This document shows, one piece after another, positions 52,630-61,505 of a DNA stretch of 64,000 bases. Each line of letters starts with the position of its first letter. Positions within the stretch are counted from its first letter, which is position 1. The translations under genes were made by a program, and so were the position numbers. The notes under the pieces are model-generated. The model was not told where the DNA came from. It searched no databases and saw only the letters and a program-made list of their open reading frames with translations. The stretch lies in the NCBI RefSeq assembly GCF_011390835.1, contig NZ_JAABRQ010000021.1:1-64000 (forward strand), written 5' to 3'. This DNA comes from Hydrogenophaga sp. (GTDB lineage: Bacteria > Pseudomonadota > Gammaproteobacteria > Burkholderiales > Burkholderiaceae_C).

Positions 52630-53847
52630 TCACAGAGGCTTGAGCACCTTGGGCACCGCATTGGGCCGAAGCCGGAAGGCGTCGGGCATGCGCGAACCAA
52701 GCAGCGGACGCAAGTACAGGCGAAAGGCGTCCGTCACGTCGGTGCCGTTGGCCGATATGAACTCGTCTTCCATCACGCGCGTCTTGCCCGCTACTGCGGA
52801 GAGCGGCAGCAGCTCGTAGTCGGCCGAATAAAAACCAGTGCGCTTGATCGCCACCGAGCCGTCGACTTTGCCCCACATCGCGTACTGAACCGCCTTCTCA
52901 CCCACCTCACGTGCTTCGCGCTGGTCCACATCGCTCACGCAGCCGATGAAGCTGCGCTGCAGGTAGCCAAAGGTGTCGCCGCGCACACGTTTGATGCCAA
53001 GCTTGAGCTTGATCTCTTCGCACAGCAGGTCGGCCAGCGCGCCGGTGCCCGAGAGCTGGACATTGCCATGCGCATCCTTTTCGATGTCCTTTGCCAGCTG
53101 CGTGATGATGGGCTGACCCGAGGCATCGTGAATGCCTTCGCTCACCGCGATCACGCAGCGTCCATGGCGCTCGTACACCGCCTTCACCTCAGCCAGGAAT
53201 TTCGGGATATCGAACACCCGCTCGGGCAGATAAATCAGGTGCGGACCGTCGTCGTCGAACTTCTTGCCCAAAGCGGAGGCTGCCGTGAGAAAGCCGGCGT
53301 GTCGCCCCATGACCACGCCCACGTACACGCCCGGCAGCGCCGCGTTGTCGAGGTTGGCACCTGCAAAAGCCTGGGCCACGAAGCGCGCCGCCGAAGGGAA
53401 TCCTGGCGTGTGGTCGCTGCCTACCAGATCGTTGTCGATGGTCTTGGGAATGTGGATCGAGCGCAGCGGGTAGTTGGCCTTCCGCGCTTCCTCGGACACG
53501 ATGCGCACCGTGTCTGAAGAGTCGTTGCCGCCGATGTAAAAGAAGTGCTCGATCTCATGCGCTCGCAGCACCTTGAAAATCTCCTGGCAGTAGGCCAGGT
53601 CGGGCTTGTCGCGCGTGGATCCCAATGCGGAGGATGGGGTGTTGGCCACCGCTTCCAGGTTGTGGCTCGTCTCTTGTGTGAGGTCGACAAAGTCCTCGTC
53701 CACGATGCCGCGTACGCCGTGGCGCGCGCCGTAGACCAGCCTCACATCGCGAAAGCGCCGCGCTTCCAGCGCCACGCCCACCATGGACTGGTTGATGACC
53801 GCCGTGGGCCCGCCGCCCTGGGCAACGAGGATTTTTCCGGATGACAT
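52630..53847 (-). CDS. 6-phosphofructokinase, pyrophosphate-dependent type
   Basis: A 405-residue PFK-family kinase. The active-site loop reads YIGGNDSSDT (residues 104-113), with Asp at the position that is Gly in ATP-type enzymes. HIPKTIDND (133-140) has Lys135 where ATP-PFK has Gly. Both changes are the accepted marks of PPi-PFK, which reversibly phosphorylates fructose 6-phosphate. AAGGAGT before ATG 53847 decides that start. A PPi enzyme would make the step reversible, useful for gluconeogenic growth. The GGND in place of GGDD is unusual. Confidence 0.87.
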   Translation of the reverse strand: MSSGKILVAQGGGPTAVINQSMVGVALEARRFRDVRLVYGARHGVRGIVDEDFVDLTQETSHNLEAVANTPSSALGSTRDKPDLAYCQEIFKVLRAHEIEHFFYIGGNDSSDTVRIVSEEARKANYPLRSIHIPKTIDNDLVGSDHTPGFPSAARFVAQAFAGANLDNAALPGVYVGVVMGRHAGFLTAASALGKKFDDDGPHLIYLPERVFDIPKFLAEVKAVYERHGRCVIAVSEGIHDASGQPIITQLAKDIEKDAHGNVQLSGTGALADLLCEEIKLKLGIKRVRGDTFGYLQRSFIGCVSDVDQREAREVGEKAVQYAMWGKVDGSVAIKRTGFYSADYELLPLSAVAGKTRVMEDEFISANGTDVTDAFRLYLRPLLGSRMPDAFRLRPNAVPKVLKPL

Positions 53848-54046
53848 GGAACAGACTCCTTCAATGTTGGTTGGCCAAGTGTGGACCCAATTGCACCCAC
53901 CCTTCAACGGTCACGGCCGAAACCGCAGCGCAAGCCTGGCACCTGGAAGGTACCGAAGCGCTTCACTGCCCAAAACAAGTGTGACGCGAGGGTCTCATCG
54001 AATCCCTGGACAACTCCCCTCTCACGCAGGTGCGAAACTCTTGTCC

Positions 54047-55108
54047 ATGAAGACCTTCCACAACCCCCACCAAGCGATGCACCAAGGCCAACAGGAAATG
54101 TTCCGAGGGCGTCTGGTGCCCTGCCACGAAGTGCCAGCACGGCTCGACTTTGTGCTGAATGAGCTGCAGCGCCGGCCGCTGGGCACGCTGGAGACCCCGG
54201 CGATCACCGCCGCAGAACTGGACGCCGCGATCGCCCGCGTGCACACCCAGCGCTACACAGACTTTCTGGCGAACGCCTGGGACCATTGGGTGGCGATGGA
54301 TCCGGCGAACGCGCAGCGCGACGTCTTGCCTTCGGTCTGGCCGCTGGGCAACCAGCACGCCTTCCGTGCCGACGTCCTGCCCCTCAATTTCGCAGCCCGC
54401 CTGGGTCTGTTTGCCTTTGACGCCGGTTCACCCCTGATGGCAGGAACCTGGGTGGCCGCGCGCGGGGGCGCAGCCTGTGCACTGGCGGCGGCGCGCGAGG
54501 TGTTGGGCGGCGCGCGCTCGGCGTTTGCCCTCACCCGTCCACCGGGCCACCATGCCGGCCCCGACTTCCTGGGCGGCTACTGCTTTCTGAACAACGCCGC
54601 CATTGCCGCGCAGGCCTTGGTGGATGGCGGCGAGTCGCACGTGGCGGTGCTCGACGTGGACTACCACCACGGCAACGGCACGCAGACCATCTTCTACGAG
54701 CGCGCTGATGTGTTCACCGTCTCCGTCCACGGTGACCCCATGACCGAGTACCCGTTTTTCCTCGGTCATGCCGATGAACGGGGCGCTGGCCCGGGCGCGG
54801 GCTTCAACCTCAACCTGCCGCTGCCCCGCGGCACCGGCTTTGCCGCCTGGCGAGCCGCGCTCGATCAGGGGCTGCAAGCGGTGAAGGACTTTGGTGCCGG
54901 CGCCCTGGTGGTGCCCATGGGCCTGGACACTTTTGAAGGCGATCCGATCTCGGGCTTCACGCTCAAGACCGAGGACTACCTCGACCTCGGAGAAGCACTG
55001 GCCAGCGCCGGTCTGCCCACCGTATTCACCTTCGAGGGCGGTTACGCGGTGGACGCGGTGGGCGTGAACGCGGTCAACCTGCTCGAAGGTTTCCAGCGCG
55101 CTGGGTGA
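54047..55108 (+). CDS. Histone-deacetylase-family acetylpolyamine amidohydrolase
   Basis: A 353-residue zinc hydrolase of the HDAC class II/APAH type, expected to deacetylate acetylpolyamines. Motifs: TRPPGHHAGPDFLGGYCFLN (His pair), VLDVDYHHGNGTQTIFY (Zn Asp and His), GLDTFEGDPISGF (Zn Asp) and FTFEGGYAVDAVG (Tyr). All ligands are present. Its 3' end overlaps the convergent DUF962 gene by 35 bp. ATG 54047 (MKTFHNPHQAM) is family-like. Confidence 0.9.
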   Translation: MKTFHNPHQAMHQGQQEMFRGRLVPCHEVPARLDFVLNELQRRPLGTLETPAITAAELDAAIARVHTQRYTDFLANAWDHWVAMDPANAQRDVLPSVWPLGNQHAFRADVLPLNFAARLGLFAFDAGSPLMAGTWVAARGGAACALAAAREVLGGARSAFALTRPPGHHAGPDFLGGYCFLNNAAIAAQALVDGGESHVAVLDVDYHHGNGTQTIFYERADVFTVSVHGDPMTEYPFFLGHADERGAGPGAGFNLNLPLPRGTGFAAWRAALDQGLQAVKDFGAGALVVPMGLDTFEGDPISGFTLKTEDYLDLGEALASAGLPTVFTFEGGYAVDAVGVNAVNLLEGFQRAG

Positions 55109-55541
55109 TCGGCAGGCCAGAGTCGGGCATGGACTTTAGGCGCTCGTGGATGGCGGTCTGGACCTCGAGGTGCAGGCGCAGCACAAACGCCAGCTCGGCC
55201 ACCAGGAACAGAGGGCCGACGAACAGGCCGACGATGTCGTCCACGAAGGCCGGTTTCCTGCCCTCGCACCAGTGACCCAGAAACTGGATCGACCAGCCGA
55301 CGATGAACGTGCCCAGGCCCACACCCAGCCACACGCCGGTGGTGTGTGCCGCCAGCACTTGACCGGCCAACAGCGCTGCACCGATCAGCACCAGCATGAC
55401 CGAACCAAGGCGCAGGTCGATCCGCGGATGGAAAACGATGGTGCCCAGACCCAGCAAGGTCGTGAGCGAAACGGGCCAGTCGCCCACCAGGAGGCTGGGA
55501 CGCGAGAGCAAGGTGGCGACGGAAGGGTCGTGACGCATCAT
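55074..55541 (-). CDS. DUF962/Mpo1-like membrane protein
   Basis: A 155-residue integral membrane protein with about four helices. Family features are FHPRIDLRLGSVMLVLIGAA, GWSIQFLGHWCEGRKPAFVD and ALFVGPLFLVAEL-like helices near FVGPLFLVAELAFVLRLH. Yeast Mpo1, a DUF962 member, is a 2-hydroxy fatty acid dioxygenase, but the bacterial role is unknown. The Met at 55541 starts MRHDPSVA; the frame is also open to 55556. Confidence 0.78.
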   Translation of the reverse strand: MMRHDPSVATLLSRPSLLVGDWPVSLTTLLGLGTIVFHPRIDLRLGSVMLVLIGAALLAGQVLAAHTTGVWLGVGLGTFIVGWSIQFLGHWCEGRKPAFVDDIVGLFVGPLFLVAELAFVLRLHLEVQTAIHERLKSMPDSGLPITQRAGNLRAG

Positions 55542-55617
55542 GCGTCCCTCGCCCAACCCCGCGCGTCTGTCAGCTGACCGACACCGACCCTACTGGAAAA
55601 CCCGCAAAACACCCGCC

Positions 55618-56146
55618 ATGCTGCCCACCCCAGCCGAACTGCATCCGCTCACCCAGGGGTGCTGGTTCCAACGCCTTCCCATTGAGTCTGCCCAAGCCTT
55701 ACTGAACCTCGGTCGGCTGTACACGCTGCAGCTCGGCGAAGCGCTTTTTCTTCTCGAGGGTGCGCCCTGCGGCCTGTATGGCCTGGTGTCTAGCGCAATG
55801 CGGTTTACGGGCCACTGTGGTGGAAGCGAGTCTGCACGATCAGCCCCCACACTCGCGCGAGCTAGGGCTGCCGATGGCCGACAAGCTGCGGCTCGCTCTG
55901 GTGAGCATGAAGGCTCAGATGCTGCTGTCACCCACCCAGCGCCTGCTGCTGGCACAAGGCACTCAGGCGGGCGAGTTCCGCCGCCACATCGGCGTGACCC
56001 AGGACAAGCTGGCAGGCATGCTGGGGGTGTCGCGCCAGACCACCAACCAGATCCTGCAGGCGTTAAAGGACCAGGGCCTGATCGCACTGCAACGGGGCGA
56101 ACTGGAAGCCCTGGACATCGACGCGCTGCACGCGCTGTCGCAGTAG
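55618..56146 (+). pseudogene. Crp/Fnr family regulator, frameshifted and internally deleted
   Basis: Frame one reads MLPTPAELHPLTQGCWFQRL and on to LFLLEGAPCGLYGLVSSAMR, the start of a cyclic-nucleotide-binding domain. It then runs into non-homologous sequence. Another frame from about 55820 supplies the C-terminal winged helix (HIGVTQDKLAGMLGVSRQTT, NQILQALKDQGLIALQRGEL) and ends at the TAG at 56144. About 45 residues that should lie between (the rest of the beta-roll) are missing. The gene is therefore probably inactive. Confidence 0.8.
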
Positions 56147-56180
56147 CGCTGCCGAGCACGCAGCTTGCTCGCGCACTTGC

Positions 56181-57026
56181 CTATTGCCGGGCAGTGCGCA
56201 AGTTGGGCGGTGGCAGTTGCGGGTGGCTGGTGCGCCAGGGGTTGATGTCGAGCCCGCCGCGCCGGGTGTAGCGCGCGTACACGCTGAGCTTGGCGGGCTT
56301 GCAGCGCGTCATGATGTCCATGTAGATGCGCTCGACGCACTGCTCGTGAAACTCGTTGTGGTTGCGAAAGCTCACAATGTATTGCAGCAAGCCTGCCTGA
56401 TCGATCTGCGGTCCGCTGTAGTGGATCTGCACACTGCCCCAGTCGGGTTGCCCCGTCACCAGACAATTGCTCTTGAGCAGGTGGCTCACCAGCGTTTCCT
56501 CCACTGGCTGCTCGTGCAGCGCTGCGCTCAGCAGCTGCGGTGCGGGCTGGTACAGCTCACACTCCACATCAAGCCGGTCGATGGACAGGCCTTCGAGTTC
56601 GCGCACCGCCTCGCGTCCGAATTGCTCAGGCAGCAAAAGCTGAATCCCGGCAGACGCCAGCACCGAGCCGCCGTGCCAGATTGCGGCGCTGAGGTCTTCG
56701 CGCAGCCGATTGCGCACCGCGTCGGCGCTGGCGAAGCGGCTGTTGTTGAAGCTGTTGAGGTAAAGCTTGAACGACTTGCTCTCGACGATGTGGGTGCTCT
56801 CGCAAGGCACGGTGATGTGGGCCAGCGCTACCTGGGGCTTGCCGCGCAGGTTGAGCCATGAAAGCTCAAAAGCGGTCCACAGGTCGGCCCCCAGAAATGG
56901 CAGGCGGCCCTGGATGCCGATCTCAAGGCGCTTGGTCTCGCGTGGAAGCGGAAACAGCAGCGAAGCGTCGTACTGGTCGATGTAGGCCGAGGCCTTGCCA
57001 AGCTGGGAATGTTCAGGGGTATTCAT
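56181..57026 (-). CDS. queF: NADPH-dependent 7-cyano-7-deazaguanine reductase
   Basis: A 281-residue YkvM/QueF-long type enzyme reducing preQ0 to preQ1 in queuosine synthesis. The catalytic Cys is in [20 protein letters not shown], and the substrate segment is [40 protein letters not shown] is the other family block. Start 57026 ([11 protein letters not shown]) follows the prolyl hydroxylase stop by 7 bp, so the two are one operon. Confidence 0.95.
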   Translation of the reverse strand: MNTPEHSQLGKASAYIDQYDASLLFPLPRETKRLEIGIQGRLPFLGADLWTAFELSWLNLRGKPQVALAHITVPCESTHIVESKSFKLYLNSFNNSRFASADAVRNRLREDLSAAIWHGGSVLASAGIQLLLPEQFGREAVRELEGLSIDRLDVECELYQPAPQLLSAALHEQPVEETLVSHLLKSNCLVTGQPDWGSVQIHYSGPQIDQAGLLQYIVSFRNHNEFHEQCVERIYMDIMTRCKPAKLSVYARYTRRGGLDINPWRTSHPQLPPPNLRTARQ

Positions 57027-57033
57027 TGAGAGG

Positions 57034-57906
57034 TCACACAAACTCTCGCTCGCGCAGCCACTTGGTCGCGACCCATTTTTCGCCGACGATCACGGGCGCA
57101 CCACCGTGCAGGGTGCGAGTGGCAGGCGAGGGGCGGTCATAGCTGAAAAACACGGCGTTGCCGCGCTGCGGCGCCACTTCCAAACCGGCATCGGGAAAGG
57201 TCGTACCACCTCCCTGCTCGGGCTGGTTGAGGTACATCACCAGCGTGGCCACGCGCTGGCCGCCGCGCTTCAGGATGGTGGGTGTGCCGGGCTCGACCGG
57301 ATCGAAATAGTCGTAATGCGGCTTGTACTCAGCGCCAGGGCCGTAGTGCAGTACCTGCAGCCCTTCGCCGTTCTCCACCGGCCAGTTCAGCAGCCGCGCG
57401 ATACGTGATTCGATGCTTTTCAACAGCTCGCTTTCGCCGCGGTTGAAGAACATGCCGTTGCTGGTGCGGTCCGGGTTGAGCTCTTCACCGCCGGTCTTCG
57501 TCTGCACCGTGAGTGAGCGGGCTAGGCGCGGGCGCGCGGCGGCGATCAGCGCATCGCATTCTTCGCCCGACAACAAACCACCGAGCACCAGCACACGCGG
57601 CGACTGCAGGCTAGCCAACACCTGAATCCGGCGATCGCCCACGTCCACCTCACCCGATGAGACCGGCAGGTCCGCATCAGGTACCCGAACGCCCTGTGCG
57701 GCCGTCGGCACCACCACCGACGCCACGGGCTTGCCAGAGGCGCGCTGGCGCAGGTGATCGCGCAAGGTGTCTTCCAGCGCGACCTCTGCCACGTCTTCGG
57801 TCCAGCCGGCCTGCACCATGGCGCCGAGCACCGCTTCGGGCTGGTGACCCGCCAACGCCTGGTCCACGATCCATTGCCGCAGTTCGGGGGTGACGCTCTG
57901 GTTCAT
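57034..57906 (-). CDS. 2-oxoglutarate/Fe(II) dioxygenase (prolyl 4-hydroxylase-like)
   Basis: A 290-residue protein. A helical N-terminal domain of about 45 residues precedes a P4Hc dioxygenase core. Fe ligands are H197 and D199 ([10 protein letters not shown]) and H267 (TRTLHGGAP); the 2-oxoglutarate Lys is K277 (GEKWVATKW). Target protein or small molecule is unknown. It is the upstream neighbour of queF (7 bp gap) and sits just downstream of yaaA. Confidence 0.88.
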   Translation of the reverse strand: MNQSVTPELRQWIVDQALAGHQPEAVLGAMVQAGWTEDVAEVALEDTLRDHLRQRASGKPVASVVVPTAAQGVRVPDADLPVSSGEVDVGDRRIQVLASLQSPRVLVLGGLLSGEECDALIAAARPRLARSLTVQTKTGGEELNPDRTSNGMFFNRGESELLKSIESRIARLLNWPVENGEGLQVLHYGPGAEYKPHYDYFDPVEPGTPTILKRGGQRVATLVMYLNQPEQGGGTTFPDAGLEVAPQRGNAVFFSYDRPSPATRTLHGGAPVIVGEKWVATKWLREREFV

Positions 57907-57935
57907 GTCCGCTGCTCCTAAGGTGGCGCGTAGGG

Positions 57936-58712
57936 TCAGCTGGTCGCCTGGCGCCGAAACACCAGCCGGTCGGGACCCGACGCGCCGGGTGTGAAACGGT
58001 AACCTTCCGCATCGAAGGCCTGCAATTGCGCGGGTGTGGAGACCCGGTGCTGCACCGCGAACCGCACCATCAGGCCACGCGCGCGTTTGGCGAAAAAGCT
58101 CACCACCTTGTACTGGCCCGCCTTGCCTTCCTCGAACACACAGGTGACCACACGCGGCTTGAGCGCCTTCAGGTCGACCGACTTGAAATACTCCTCGCTC
58201 GCCAGGTTGACCACCACCGGCGACTTGTCGGCCAGGGCCCGCTGGTTCAGGTAGTCGGCAATCTGGCGACCCCAGAACTGGTACAGATTCTTGCCGCGCG
58301 CCGTGGCCAGGCGCGTGCCCATCTCCAGACGGTAGGGCTGCATCTGGTCCAGCGGCCGCAACACACCGTACAGGCCGCTAAGGATGCACAGGTGCTGCTG
58401 AAGCCAGTCTAGATCTTCTGCGCTCAGGCTCTTGGCGTCCAGGCCACCATACACGTCGCCATCAAAGGCGAGCACGGCCTGCTTGCTGTTGCGCGCGGTG
58501 AACTTGGGCGACCAGGCCTGGTACCGCGCCACGTTCAGGCCCGAGAGCGCATCCGACAGGCTCATCAGCTCGGCGACCTGATGCGGCGATTTTTCGCGCA
58601 GCACCGAAATCAGCTCGGCGGCATCGCCTGCAAACAGCGGCTTGGTGTGCGTCTTGACGGGGGCGGGCGTGGTGTAGTCCAGCGCTTTGGCGGGGGAAAT
58701 GAGGAACAGCAT
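57936..58712 (-). CDS. yaaA: Peroxide stress protein YaaA (UPF0246)
   Basis: A 258-residue protein. The family blocks are LFLISPAKALDYTTPAPVKT, AVLAFDGDVYGGLDAKSLSA, HLCILSGLYGVLRPLDQMQP and RLEMGTRLATARGKNLYQFW. E. coli YaaA lowers free iron under H2O2 stress and binds DNA. ATG 58712 gives MLFLISPAKAL, the family start. It is one of three oxidative-stress-related loci within 3 kb here (with rubrerythrin and its operon). Confidence 0.93.
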   Translation of the reverse strand: MLFLISPAKALDYTTPAPVKTHTKPLFAGDAAELISVLREKSPHQVAELMSLSDALSGLNVARYQAWSPKFTARNSKQAVLAFDGDVYGGLDAKSLSAEDLDWLQQHLCILSGLYGVLRPLDQMQPYRLEMGTRLATARGKNLYQFWGRQIADYLNQRALADKSPVVVNLASEEYFKSVDLKALKPRVVTCVFEEGKAGQYKVVSFFAKRARGLMVRFAVQHRVSTPAQLQAFDAEGYRFTPGASGPDRLVFRRQATS

Positions 58713-58746
58713 GGTGGAGTGGGCTCGGCGTGCAGGCAGATCAGGC

Positions 58747-58775
58747 AAAAAAAAGGCCTCCCGCAGGAAGCCTCG
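58747..58775 (-). terminator. Rho-independent terminator of the rubrerythrin/DUF3501 operon
   Basis: On the minus strand AGGCTTCC-TGC-GGGAGGCCT forms an eight-pair stem with one wobble, followed by eight T. It lies 20 bp beyond the stop of the DUF3501 gene and before yaaA. Confidence 0.85.
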
Positions 58776-58795
58776 ATTATGGCCAAAGCGGCGCG

Positions 58796-59386
58796 TTACC
58801 TGAGATCGCCCGCCAGGCTGGCCAAGGTCTCGGGCGCGATCTGCACATGGGCCGGGTAATGCGTGTGGTCACAGCCGAGCTTGACGGCCGCCCCGGCCTG
58901 AATCGCGGCCTTCATGGGCGGCGTGAATTCGAAGCGCACGAAGTGCACCGCGCTGGTCTTCTCGTCGTTCTCGCGGTCCAGGTCTTCGTCGGCGATCGCG
59001 TAAACGCGCTTCATGCCTTCGACCTCGACAAACAGCCGGTCTTCCACGCCGATCAGGCGGGCCAGCTCCCGCTTGCGTTCGTTGATGTCGGTGTACTCGA
59101 TCATCATCGTGGCTTTCCAGTTGCTGCCTTCGGGCACCAGCGGCGCATAGGCCTCGATCTCTTGCTGGATGCCCTCTTCCTCGAACACTTTTTCAATGCG
59201 CAGCATCTCCTGAATCTGGTAGCGGATGGTCGTCTCGCTCTCGAACTGCAGATTGATGTGCTCGCCCAGCGACACGCTTCGCAGCTTGCGATGCGCGATG
59301 ACTTCGGCTTTGTGCAGCTTGCGCCACTTGGTGTAGGCCTCCAGCGTCATCAGGCTGTCGGCGGTGATGTGTCCGGTGAGTTGCAT
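58796..59386 (-). CDS. DUF3501 family protein
   Basis: A 196-residue cytosolic protein of the DUF3501 family, unknown function. Conserved-looking blocks are RKLRSVSLGEHINLQFESET, IRYQIQEMLRIEKVFEEEGI, SNWKATMMIEYTDINERKRE and EFTPPMKAAIQAGAAVKLGC. Start 59386 has AGGAGTGAT upstream. It is the last gene of the rubrerythrin / HdrB-like operon. An inverted repeat lies in the 155-bp gap before it. Confidence 0.82.
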   Translation of the reverse strand: MQLTGHITADSLMTLEAYTKWRKLHKAEVIAHRKLRSVSLGEHINLQFESETTIRYQIQEMLRIEKVFEEEGIQQEIEAYAPLVPEGSNWKATMMIEYTDINERKRELARLIGVEDRLFVEVEGMKRVYAIADEDLDRENDEKTSAVHFVRFEFTPPMKAAIQAGAAVKLGCDHTHYPAHVQIAPETLASLAGDLR

Positions 59387-59434
59387 GTTGATCACTCCTA
59401 TGTGGTTTCGGCCGAGTTGTTGATCTCGCCCGTG

Positions 59435-59516
59435 AAACGGGGTCAAAGCCCCATTTCGCCGTGGCGTCTCTTGCTCCGGTGGAGGAATCGTCCTGAATGG
59501 GGATCTGACCCCGATT
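59435..59516. repeat. Inverted GGGGTC...CCCC repeat pair inside the operon (family R4)
   Basis: AAACGGGGTCAAAGCCCC plus ATTTC (59435-59457) is nearly the inverse complement of GAATGGGGATCTGACCCC plus GATT (59495-59516). The arms each contain a smaller GGGG...CCCC dyad. Repeats with GGGGTCA cores are often associated with REP-type mobile elements. This pair lies between the HdrB-like and DUF3501 cistrons. Confidence 0.65.
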
Positions 59517-59541
59517 CACTCTACCTCCGCTTCGCGCCTAG

Positions 59542-60891
59542 CTACTTCAATCCGTAGGCCTTGGCCACCAGGCTTAGCGGGTGTTGCAGTTCGGGCGCGC
59601 CATGACCGTTTACTTCAAAGCCCTGCGCAATGTGGTGGCCGCCGAGCGGACAGTCCGAGCTGATGTAGTCGGGTTTGGCACCGTCTTTCATGGTGGCCAT
59701 GGCCTTGAACACCGGCTTACCGATCTTCATCGCCTGCTGGTGGGTGGCCTTCTTTACCCCGAAGGTGCCGGCGTGTCCGGAGCAGCGCTCGATCGTGTTG
59801 ATCGTGGTCTCTGGGATCATCTTGAGCATCTCTTCGGTTTTGCGACCAATGTTCTGCACCCGGCCGTGACAGGGGATCTGGTAGCTGATATTCCCCAGCT
59901 TCTGAGGAAACTCGGTCTTGAGCAGGCCATCTCGCTTGCGCGCCATGAAATACTCAAACGGGTCCCACATGTGTTCCTTGACCAGCTGGGTGTCGGCGTC
60001 ATCGGGGAACATCAGCGGGATTTCCTGCTTGAACATGAGTGCACAACTGGGCACGGCGGCGAGGATGGCATAGCCATCTTTCGCGTACTTCGCCAGCACC
60101 GGGATATTGGCTTCCTTGCTGTCCTGCACCGACTCTAGGTCACCCAGCTCCAGCTTGGGCATGCCACAGCATTTTTCCTTCTCGACCAGGGTATAAGGAA
60201 TGTCGTTGTGGTCAAGGATCTTGAGCAGATCCATGCCGATGCCCGGCTCGTTGTAGTTGATGTAACAGGTGGAGAAGATCGCCACCTTACCCGGAGTTTT
60301 CTCGCCGTCGACCACTTGTTTCGCTTGCGCATCGGGCGCGGCCGAACGAAACTTTTTGGACGCAAGCTCGGGTAGCCAAGCATCCCTGTCCACGCCAGCA
60401 AACTTCTCCATCAGACCGCGCGCCACCTGCGTCTTGTTGATGGCGTTGACTGCCTGCACCACGATGGGAATGCCAGCGAACTGGCCGTGCACATCGGTGG
60501 AAGCAAGCAGCTTCTCAGCGGTGCCGACTTCTCCCTTCTTGAACTTGATCGCCTTGGCGCGCAGCATGGTGTGCGGGAAATCCAGGTTCCACTCGTGCGG
60601 CGGGGTGTACGGACACTTGGTCATGTAGCACAGGTCGCACATGTAGCACTGATCGACCACTTTCCAGTAGTCCTTCTTGTCGACCCCGTCGACCTCCATC
60701 GTCTTGCTCTCGTCAACCAGATCGAACAGGGTGGGGAACGAGCCACATAGGCTAACGCACCGGCGGCAACCGTGGCAGATGTCGAAGATGCGCTCCAACT
60801 CATCGAAGCACTTTTCCTCGTTGTAGAAATCGGGATTTTTCCAGTCCAGCGCGTGCCGAGTGGGTGCTTGGAGGTTGCCTTCGGTGGCCAT
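59542..60891 (-). CDS. HdrB/GlpC-like Fe-S protein of the rubrerythrin operon
   Basis: A 449-residue cytosolic Fe-S protein. Two [4Fe-4S] ferredoxin motifs are C39/C42/C45/C49 and C82/C85/C88/C93. The C-terminal CCG-type region has EKEKCCGMPKLELGD; the second CCG is altered to ERCSGHAGTFG, with SSDCPLGGHH following. The family moves electrons to or from quinones or thiols, partner unknown. It is the middle gene of a three-gene operon with rubrerythrin upstream and DUF3501 downstream, so an electron-supply role for rubrerythrin is a reasonable inference. Confidence 0.88.
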   Translation of the reverse strand: MATEGNLQAPTRHALDWKNPDFYNEEKCFDELERIFDICHGCRRCVSLCGSFPTLFDLVDESKTMEVDGVDKKDYWKVVDQCYMCDLCYMTKCPYTPPHEWNLDFPHTMLRAKAIKFKKGEVGTAEKLLASTDVHGQFAGIPIVVQAVNAINKTQVARGLMEKFAGVDRDAWLPELASKKFRSAAPDAQAKQVVDGEKTPGKVAIFSTCYINYNEPGIGMDLLKILDHNDIPYTLVEKEKCCGMPKLELGDLESVQDSKEANIPVLAKYAKDGYAILAAVPSCALMFKQEIPLMFPDDADTQLVKEHMWDPFEYFMARKRDGLLKTEFPQKLGNISYQIPCHGRVQNIGRKTEEMLKMIPETTINTIERCSGHAGTFGVKKATHQQAMKIGKPVFKAMATMKDGAKPDYISSDCPLGGHHIAQGFEVNGHGAPELQHPLSLVAKAYGLK

Positions 60892-60993
60892 GTGTGCTCC
60901 TCTTGGATGGGGATGTTGTCGTGGGCTTTTGCAAAAACTCGAAGTTCAGCACGATTCCTTGCAAGAGCCCGCTGGCGAGGGAAGTCCTCCCAG

Positions 60994-61083
60994 CGGACAC
61001 CGCGAAACGGGCTTTGCCCGGCCGCAGGTGCCGCCCCCTTGAGGGGGTGTCGCGCCGCAGATGCGGCGCGGGGGTGGGTCAAT
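60994..61083 (-). repeat. Palindromic extragenic repeat, family R2, copy 3 (inverted)
   Basis: On the minus strand it starts at the rubrerythrin stop: TTGACCCACCCCCG, hairpin CGCGCCGCA-TC-TGCGGCGCG, CACCCCCTCAAGGGGGCGG, CCTGCGGCCGGGCAAAGCCC and TTTCGCGGTGTCC. It matches the copies at 336-421 and 24523-24598, with compensatory changes in the hairpin. It separates rubrerythrin from the Fe-S gene. Confidence 0.6.
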
Positions 61084-61505
61084 CAATCCACCAGCTCGGT
61101 GAGCGCCTTCTGATAGCGGTTAGCGTGCGATCGCTCGGCCTTGGCCAGCGTCTCGAACCAGTCGGCGACCTCGTCAAAACCTTCCTCGCGGGCGGTCTTG
61201 GCCATGCCGGGATACATGTCGGTGTACTCGTGCGTCTCGCCAGCCACCGCAGAGGCCAAGTTGTCGCGGGTCGAGCCGATCGGCATGCCGGTGGCGGGGT
61301 CACCAGACTGCTCCAGGAACTCCAGATGGCCATGCGCATGACCCGTTTCGCCTTCGGCCGTGGAGCGGAACAGGGCCGCCACGTCGTTCTGGCCTTCGAT
61401 GTCGGCCTTGTTTGCGAAATACAGGTAGCGGCGGTTGGCCTGGGATTCGCCAGCGAAGGCGTCTTTCAGGCACTGCTCGGTTTTCGAGCCTTTCAATGCG
61501 GCCAT
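61083..61505 (-). CDS. Rubrerythrin-like diiron protein without rubredoxin domain
   Basis: A 140-residue ferritin-like four-helix protein. Diiron ligands are in [45 protein letters not shown] and [15 protein letters not shown]. There is no C-terminal CxxC rubredoxin domain, so electrons must come from another protein. It should reduce H2O2. ATG 61505 follows AAGGAGATATCC, an excellent site. It heads the operon with the HdrB-like and DUF3501 genes. Confidence 0.92.
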   Translation of the reverse strand: MAALKGSKTEQCLKDAFAGESQANRRYLYFANKADIEGQNDVAALFRSTAEGETGHAHGHLEFLEQSGDPATGMPIGSTRDNLASAVAGETHEYTDMYPGMAKTAREEGFDEVADWFETLAKAERSHANRYQKALTELVD

